A DNA stretch of 7,267 nt from JBGTLW01 sp041743835 (GTDB lineage: Bacteria > Planctomycetota > Phycisphaerae > Phycisphaerales > Phycisphaeraceae), in assembly GCA_041743835.1 (NCBI GenBank), contig JBGTLW010000053.1:1-7267 (forward strand). Direction: 5' to 3'. Positions 1-4,972 of this stretch are shown here, in pieces. Under the pieces are notes generated by a model, which did no database searches, was not told where the DNA came from, and saw nothing but the letters and a program-made list of their open reading frames with translations. The position numbers and the translations under genes were made by a program. The stretch's first letter is position 1; each line of letters opens with the position of its first letter.

Positions 1-3000
1 CGCCCGAAGCGGTCGACCCCCGGGATGGGGTTGCCGCCGGTGCCGTTGAAGGTGTGGTCGAGCCTGATCTGGGGGTCGGGCAGGTCTTTGATGACGGGTG
101 TGCCCGAGCCGAGGTAGGTGTAGGCGACGATGCCGTCGCCGGGGCTGCCCGGGCTGCCGGGGTCGTCCTGGGCCAGGCCCGCGGCCCGGGAGATGCTGTC
201 GTCGATGCTCGCGGCGGCGCCGTAGGTGGTGTGGACCACGCGCCCGTTGGGGTAGGTCATCGTCCAGGGCCGGTGCCCCTTGGTGAAGACGTTGCTCGCC
301 ACGGCATCGTCGTAGCCGTAGGCGACGTGGTGGGAGTCGTCGCCGCCGACGCCGTCGTCATCGACCACGCCGCTGTGCTCCTGGTACTCCTTGGTCATCT
401 GCCCCAGGCCGTTGTAGTGGTGGGTGACCTGGTTGATGACGCTGGTGGTGTTGGCGGGGTCGCTGGTGGCGTTGCCGTGGGACGTCAGCTTCCGGGGGCG
501 TCGCAGATCGTCGTAGGCGTAGGTCATGGCTTTGACCGTGTCGTCGACTTCCGAGCCACCGGGCAGGGTCACCACCTGCGCCTTGCGGGCGCCGTCGTCG
601 TAGTAATGATAGGTCAGCACCACGCCGCGCGGGTCGGTGCGGGTGTGCAGCGAGCCGTCGGCCAGGTAGGTCAGCTCGACCCGGTCACCCCCGGAAGCGG
701 GGTCCAAGGCACCCGAAGCGACCGTATCGGCCGAGTCGGGCATGATCGTAGCGCGGAGCAGGCTGTTGGAGGCGACGGGCGCACCCTTGTCGGTCAGCTC
801 ATCGGAGTAGATGTAGCGGGTGACCTGGTTGTCGGTGTAGGTGCCGTTGTGGTCAGGGTCGATGGCGATCTCTTGGACCACCTGCGAGGCGGCGTTGTGC
901 ACGTACTTGGTGACGCGGTTGACATCGCTGCCGCGGGACGCGGGTGTGTCCGGGTCCCCGCCGGTGAGGCTTCCGGGGGCGTAGTTCTCGATGACGTGGG
1001 TGGTCCTACCCAGTGCGTCGAACACCAAGCGTCTTTGAATCCCCATGTTGTCGGTGGTCAGGTACGGCCGCCCGGCGGTGTCGTAGGTGGTCATCGCGAC
1101 CAGGTAATCGTCGGAGGTGTTGGGGGCGGGTGGCGTATCGGTCGTCGGGTCGTCGTACGCCCCGGGGGGCGCCACGTTGCCGAACTGGACCTGGTGGGTC
1201 GGCCGCCCGGCATGGTCGAACCATGTGCTGCTGTAGGTGACGCGCGCACTGCCGGCCGAGGCTGAGAGCAGCCCGGTCGTGCTGCCCGCGGTATCGTGGT
1301 GGCGGTCGTGCTGCACGACCGAGACCGTCTGGTCGGCGTCATCGTAGATGAGGATCGTCTCGGTGAGGATGATGTCGTCGGTAAACGCGTCGGCGCCGTC
1401 CACGTCGGTGGTGGTGCCCTCGGCCGAGGCCGACACGCTCCGCTCGACGCGGCCGTGGAGATCGAACGCGGTCTTGCTCAGGCCGCCGCCCGCGGTAGCC
1501 GTCTTGGCCTGGCGTCCGGCAAAGTCGTAGACGTAGTGCGTCTCCAGGTAATCGCCGGTCAGACCGCCCGAGCCATCGGCCTCGTGCACGCGGGACGACT
1601 GCACGCGCCCGCCCCCGGAAGCGGTCGCCGCGTCGCTGTAGTGGGTGGAGGATTTGGCGAGGATGTGGGTCGTCGAGCCGTGCTGATAGGTGATGGACTC
1701 CACCGAACGGCCCTGCACATCCGACACCTGCCTGGACCAGGGCACGTCGGCTGCGGCCGGCTTGGACCAGCTCTCCATCCCGGTCGCAGCGCCCGCGGTC
1801 ACCAGGTACCGCTGCTCGAAGTCCATCGCGGTGTAGTCGGCGGCGGTGCCCGCCAGTGTCGCCAGCGGCTTGAGCCGCAGCGTCCGCGTCGCGTAGGGCC
1901 GGAAGTCGTTCTCGCCGCTGTCGCGGTCATGGTCCAGGTCGTAGAAGGTCTCGCTCACCTTGACCATGTTATTGCCCCCGCCCCCGCCCCCGCCCCCGGA
2001 AGGGTCCGAAGGCGTGGCGTTGGTGGCGTCGGTGCCGGCCCAGGTCTCGATCACGCGGCCCGTCTGCCCCCCCGAGCCCGCGGCGGCGTAAACCATCGCG
2101 GTGATGTTGCCCTGCACATCCGTTGAACGGATCATCCGGCCCAGATCGTCGTACACATCCGCTCCCCCGGAAGTGTTGTAGTAGTGCGTGCCCTCGGTAG
2201 CGCCCCCGGGCGTGGCCAACGCGCGCAGGTCGGCTACGGCGATCACGCCGAAGCTGAAGTAGTCACGCGACGCGGTCACGCGCCCGGCCCAGTCGTGCTC
2301 GGTCTCCGTGCGGCTAAAGACCTCGCTTAAGGCATCAATACTCCCGGGGGCCGAGCCCGCCCAATCCGTCGAGACCGTGCCGCTCAAGAAGAGCACCGCC
2401 CGCCCGTGGCTGTCGGACCAGGTGGCCTCAACCGGCCCCGAATCCTTGTCGTGCGGGTAGACGCGGGTCTCCCAGTAGAACACATCCTCGAGCGGGTCCC
2501 CGGCAAACGCCGAGCCGTCAGCGGCCACGCGGCGATACGTGTAGAACACCTTCCGGCCTATCGCGTCCTCGGTAACGCTCACGCGGCCGGCGTCGTCGTA
2601 GGTGGTGGTCCGCACCGTCTGCCAGTCAGATTCCTGCGAGGGTGCGGCGACCAGGTTCCGCTGGCTCTTCACCACCCGACCCGCGGCGTCGTAGACAGAA
2701 CGGCTGATCTGGTGGGAGCCGGCCCCGGCAGACGTCGCGCCGCCCGGCCGCTTGACGTGCGTCCGCCGCTGGAGGCTGTCGTACTCGTAGTCGGTGACCA
2801 GCCCGCTGCGGTCGGTGGTGGTATCCACGCCGCAGCACGCGTAGGCGCGCTCGGTCGTGTAGGTCGCCGTGCCGGTACCCGCGTCGTACTGGGCCTTGGC
2901 CTGGTCACCGAAGAAGTACGAGGTCTCCAGCGGCCGCCCAAAATCATCGGCGTCCGTGGTCTGGGTCGCCGACACGATGAACCAATCCCCGCCGTTCACC

Positions 3001-4883
3001 GCCGGGTCCCGGCTGAACTGCGCAGCGCTCAGGGGCTGGCCCGCGGTGTCCTCCTCACTGACCGACATCGTGCCGTACACGATGTCGTCCATCGCGCCGT
3101 TAGGAAAGCCGCGACGCACGGTCGTGCCGCCGGTCACCGCGTCGTACTCGTCGTTGATCCGGTCGTAGACGGTGTCGTAGTTGTAGATCGTCGCCTGGCC
3201 GTCGGGCCGAAGCACCATCTTCACGCGACGCGCATGATCCTGGGCGGTCGCGGGGGCACCGCCGTCGTCGTCGGCGATCCGCCACGTCTTGGTCACCAGG
3301 TTCCCCGCGTCGTCCCAGTCCCCGGAAGCATCGATACCCTGGATGTCCCAACGCACGAAGCAGCGGACCTCATCACCAACCGGGCCCACGTCCTCGTGCT
3401 CCGACCACTTGATGTGGTAGCTCTTGCGGACCGCAACACCCAGCGCCTTGACGACCGTGGTCTCCAGAACATCATCCAAAGCATCGCCGTCCCCGCCGGG
3501 CAGGTCCGCGTCGTCGGCGATGGTCAGCGTCGTCTCGATGTTGTCGCCGGCCAAGTCGTCGACGTCCTGGGCGTCTTCGATCTGCTCCAAATCGGGCGGG
3601 GCTTCCTCCCCGAACTGAGCGATCGCCCGGATGACGCGGCCGTTGGCGTTGTATTCATAGTATTCCCAGTGCCCGCTGTCCGATACGTACAAGCGCAGGC
3701 GGCCGTAGTTGTCCCCGTCGTTATCCGCATCGTCGTAGTACGTCCACGACTGGGTCAGCGCATCGCCGTCGGGGTCGGTCACGAGCCCGGTCATCCGCTC
3801 GCCCCACGGGAACACCGTATGGGTCTCCACGGTCTTGGAGACCGTGGTGGCCCCGTCACCGGTCTTGACCTCCACCGTCTCGGTCCGCGACCCGGCACCG
3901 ACCGCCGCCCCCGTGCGGACCGTCTGGCGATCAATGCTCCCCGAGTTGGCGCCCTGCTTGAGCGTCCACGCCTGGTTCACGTCCGACCACTGGTACTCAT
4001 GGAACCGCGACGCATCACCCGATTCGATGATCTGCAGCCGCGTGTCGTCGGTGGCACCATCGGGGTTCTTGACCGTGATCGTCCGGAACGCCCCCCCCGG
4101 GTTGGTCGGGTCACGCAGCTCCAGCTTGTACTCGTACTGATCCACCACCACGACCTTCACACGCACGCCCGGCGCTACGATCTCCTCGATCACGTTGGTC
4201 ACACCGTCACGCGTCACCGTCACCGACCCATGCACGAATGCATCAAGCAACGCAGGGGTCGAGAGCTCCGCGCTGGGCGCATCGGCATACAAAAACAGAC
4301 GGCCAGCCGTTGAGCTACCCTCAGCCCCCGCGAGGCCCAACTCCAAATCGATGCTGCCGTTCTGAACCTGAAGACATACCTTGTCCGCCGAAGTACAGCC
4401 CCCGCAGCCTTGAGAGGTAACTGCCGCGTAATCGCTTTTGCTGCCGTCATTTGATATCGACAATGTGAACTCGACCTTGGCGAAGCTATCCTTAGATTCC
4501 AGTGTGAAAGATTTCACCGCCGTATTCCAAACGACTCCGCCCTGATTCTCCCATCCCACACCTTCCTTCTTCTTAAGCTGTTGTGAAATGTCTTCGCCCT
4601 GGTCATTTTTTACGACCAAACCATCGGGCACATCCGCAGTCAGTCGCATCTCGCCTGCGGTTACACCAGTGGGGGGGAACGCCTTGAGCTTGGCCTTGCA
4701 GTCTTTGAACAGCTCGCCAGTCTTGTCTTTTGGGATCTGGATATTGCCCGATTCGGAGAGCAATTGAAGCACAACGTGGTCACACTGAACCACCTGAGCC
4801 TCGGCCGGCACCACGCCAGACCAGCAGGCCGACAGAGCCAGAACAACCGCTACCCCGAACCACCGATTCTGATGAATTGCCAT
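1..4883 (-). CDS. Secreted RHS/YD-repeat protein, N-terminal 1627 codons (C-terminus outside window)
   Basis: The frame is open from an ATG at 4883 to the left edge with no stop; the last complete residues read VDRFG, typical of RHS proteins. Residues 1-29 form an export signal. Residues 30 to about 300 are a head domain with a Cys cluster (C160-G-G-C163, C170) followed by a stretch reading AGRLFLYADAPSAELSTPAL, which resembles from memory the heads of other planctomycetal and verrucomicrobial RHS proteins. From about residue 400 to at least 1550 there are many degenerate YD repeats, such as YNANGR, YDAAGR, YDDAGR, YDDLGR, YDFAGR, FDHAGR, YDTAGR, FDALGR and YPNGR. A vicinal C683-C684 sits in YACCGVDTTTDRSG. 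In this family YD repeats build a beta-strand shell; the RHS core and any C-terminal effector would lie beyond position 1. An acidic Asp/Glu-rich segment lies near residues 425-470. Sampled codons across the gene stay in one frame, so there is no sign of a frameshift. Export and family are well supported; substrate and role (toxin delivery, adhesion or surface structure) are unknown. Confidence 0.93.
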   Translation of the reverse strand, partial: MAIHQNRWFGVAVVLALSACWSGVVPAEAQVVQCDHVVLQLLSESGNIQIPKDKTGELFKDCKAKLKAFPPTGVTAGEMRLTADVPDGLVVKNDQGEDISQQLKKKEGVGWENQGGVVWNTAVKSFTLESKDSFAKVEFTLSISNDGSKSDYAAVTSQGCGGCTSADKVCLQVQNGSIDLELGLAGAEGSSTAGRLFLYADAPSAELSTPALLDAFVHGSVTVTRDGVTNVIEEIVAPGVRVKVVVVDQYEYKLELRDPTNPGGAFRTITVKNPDGATDDTRLQIIESGDASRFHEYQWSDVNQAWTLKQGANSGSIDRQTVRTGAAVGAGSRTETVEVKTGDGATTVSKTVETHTVFPWGERMTGLVTDPDGDALTQSWTYYDDADNDGDNYGRLRLYVSDSGHWEYYEYNANGRVIRAIAQFGEEAPPDLEQIEDAQDVDDLAGDNIETTLTIADDADLPGGDGDALDDVLETTVVKALGVAVRKSYHIKWSEHEDVGPVGDEVRCFVRWDIQGIDASGDWDDAGNLVTKTWRIADDDGGAPATAQDHARRVKMVLRPDGQATIYNYDTVYDRINDEYDAVTGGTTVRRGFPNGAMDDIVYGTMSVSEEDTAGQPLSAAQFSRDPAVNGGDWFIVSATQTTDADDFGRPLETSYFFGDQAKAQYDAGTGTATYTTERAYACCGVDTTTDRSGLVTDYEYDSLQRRTHVKRPGGATSAGAGSHQISRSVYDAAGRVVKSQRNLVAAPSQESDWQTVRTTTYDDAGRVSVTEDAIGRKVFYTYRRVAADGSAFAGDPLEDVFYWETRVYPHDKDSGPVEATWSDSHGRAVLFLSGTVSTDWAGSAPGSIDALSEVFSRTETEHDWAGRVTASRDYFSFGVIAVADLRALATPGGATEGTHYYNTSGGADVYDDLGRMIRSTDVQGNITAMVYAAAGSGGQTGRVIETWAGTDATNATPSDPSGGGGGGGGNNMVKVSETFYDLDHDRDSGENDFRPYATRTLRLKPLATLAGTAADYTAMDFEQRYLVTAGAATGMESWSKPAAADVPWSRQVSDVQGRSVESITYQHGSTTHILAKSSTHYSDAATASGGGRVQSSRVHEADGSGGLTGDYLETHYVYDFAGRQAKTATAGGGLSKTAFDLHGRVERSVSASAEGTTTDVDGADAFTDDIILTETILIYDDADQTVSVVQHDRHHDTAGSTTGLLSASAGSARVTYSSTWFDHAGRPTHQVQFGNVAPPGAYDDPTTDTPPAPNTSDDYLVAMTTYDTAGRPYLTTDNMGIQRRLVFDALGRTTHVIENYAPGSLTGGDPDTPASRGSDVNRVTKYVHNAASQVVQEIAIDPDHNGTYTDNQVTRYIYSDELTDKGAPVASNSLLRATIMPDSADTVASGALDPASGGDRVELTYLADGSLHTRTDPRGVVLTYHYYDDGARKAQVVTLPGGSEVDDTVKAMTYAYDDLRRPRKLTSHGNATSDPANTTSVINQVTHHYNGLGQMTKEYQEHSGVVDDDGVGGDDSHHVAYGYDDAVASNVFTKGHRPWTMTYPNGRVVHTTYGAAASIDDSISRAAGLAQDDPGSPGSPGDGIVAYTYLGSGTPVIKDLPDPQIRLDHTFNGTGGNPIPGVDRFG
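489..498 (-). repeat. CCCCCGGAAG word, reverse orientation
   Basis: CTTCCGGGGG on the plus strand, extended by G before and C after. In the RHS gene it is read as Pro-Arg-Lys inside the YD repeat YDDLRRPRKLTSHG, not as Ser-Gly-Gly. Confidence 0.75.
688..697 (+). repeat. CCCCCGGAAG word
   Basis: An exact copy followed by C. The RHS gene reads its complement as Ala-Ser-Gly-Gly in DPASGGDRVELTY. Confidence 0.75.
970..979 (-). repeat. CCCCCGGAAG word, reverse orientation
   Basis: GCTTCCGGGGGC spans 969-980, the full 12-base form in reverse. The RHS gene reads it in a third context as Ala-Pro-Gly-Ser in ENYAPGSLTGG. Confidence 0.75.
1612..1621 (+). repeat. CCCCCGGAAG word
   Basis: An exact copy within the full 12-base form GCCCCCGGAAGC (1611-1622). 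The RHS gene reads its complement as Ala-Ser-Gly-Gly in ATASGGGRVQ. Confidence 0.75.
1974..2002. repeat. (GCCCCC)4 hexamer tract ending in GGAAG
   Basis: Four perfect GCCCCC hexamers at 1974-1997 run directly into GGAAG at 1998-2002, so the last hexamer plus GGAAG is the same word found elsewhere in the window. On the coding strand it encodes Pro-Ser followed by eight glycines in the RHS protein, near residues 961-970. Hexamer slippage would change length without shifting the frame. Confidence 0.9.
2164..2173 (+). repeat. CCCCCGGAAG word
   Basis: An exact copy followed by T. It is read as Thr-Ser-Gly-Gly in YYNTSGGADVYDD of the RHS gene. Confidence 0.75.
3320..3328 (+). repeat. Degenerate copy of the word (CCCCGGAAG)
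   Basis: One C shorter than the decamer and followed by C. It is read as Ala-Ser-Gly-Asp in GIDASGDWDD. It may be an eroded copy or chance. Confidence 0.45.
4797..4883 (-). other. Signal peptide of the RHS protein, with an overlapping lipobox
   Basis: Residues 1-29 start MAIHQNRWFGVAVVLALSAC. R7 is the basic n-region and FGVAVVLALSA is the hydrophobic core. Two processing sites compete. LSAC at residues 17-20 fits a lipoprotein box for signal peptidase II, with C20 lipidated. AEA before Q30 fits signal peptidase I. The sequence cannot decide between a membrane-anchored and a released protein. The signal supports the ATG at 4883 as the true start. Confidence 0.75.
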
Positions 4884-4892
4884 CACGTTGTT

Positions 4893-4898
4893 GCCCTC
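4893..4898 (-). promoter_or_regulatory. Probable ribosome binding site of the RHS gene
   Basis: On the transcribed strand GAGGGC lies about 10 bases before the ATG at 4883. Its GAGG core matches the anti-Shine-Dalgarno, at the long end of normal spacing. Together with the signal peptide that follows, it supports this start over upstream alternatives. Confidence 0.5.
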
Positions 4899-4908
4899 GG
4901 CCAGAAGA

Positions 4909-4938
4909 AGTATGCACCCTAAACACAATCTCACTCAA
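4909..4938 (-). promoter_or_regulatory. Weak sigma70-like promoter candidate before the RHS gene
   Basis: On the minus strand TTGAGT (4938-4933) and CATACT (4914-4909) are separated by 18 bases, each matching the -35 and -10 consensus at four of six positions. It lies in the 89-base spacer between the upstream gene's stop and the RHS ATG. I see no intrinsic terminator in the spacer, so readthrough from the upstream gene is equally possible. Confidence 0.22.
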
Positions 4939-4972
4939 CACCGACCCAATCAAACCCAACCACACGCCACAG

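Larger units (their letters stand above)
4884..4972. other. Intergenic spacer, C-poor on the transcribed strand
   Basis: This 89-base gap separates the stop of the unknown secreted protein from the RHS start. On the plus strand 4912-4971 holds only three G in 60 bases, so a minus-strand transcript would be G/U-rich, nearly free of C and poorly able to fold. I see no hairpin terminator. It carries the weak promoter and ribosome binding site listed separately. Confidence 0.7.

Noticed and set aside
2201..2354. CGCCCCCGGG and CTCCCGGGGG near-matches at 2201-2210 and 2341-2350
   Set aside because: They share the C-run and GG core but lack GAAG. In GC-rich DNA these partial matches are expected.
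3827..3847. Perfect 9-bp inverted repeat with a 3-base loop (CCACGGTCT / AGACCGTGG)
   Set aside because: It lies deep inside the RHS frame, has no T-run, and is explained by the reuse of Thr-Val codons in TTVSKTVET.
54..4313. Long plus-strand open frames at 54-1265, 1296-2126 and 2406-4313
   Set aside because: They are antisense to the RHS gene, repetitive in Val/Gly/Arg, and match no fold. They arise from the GC-rich third positions of the minus-strand gene, whose frame gives clear YD repeats.
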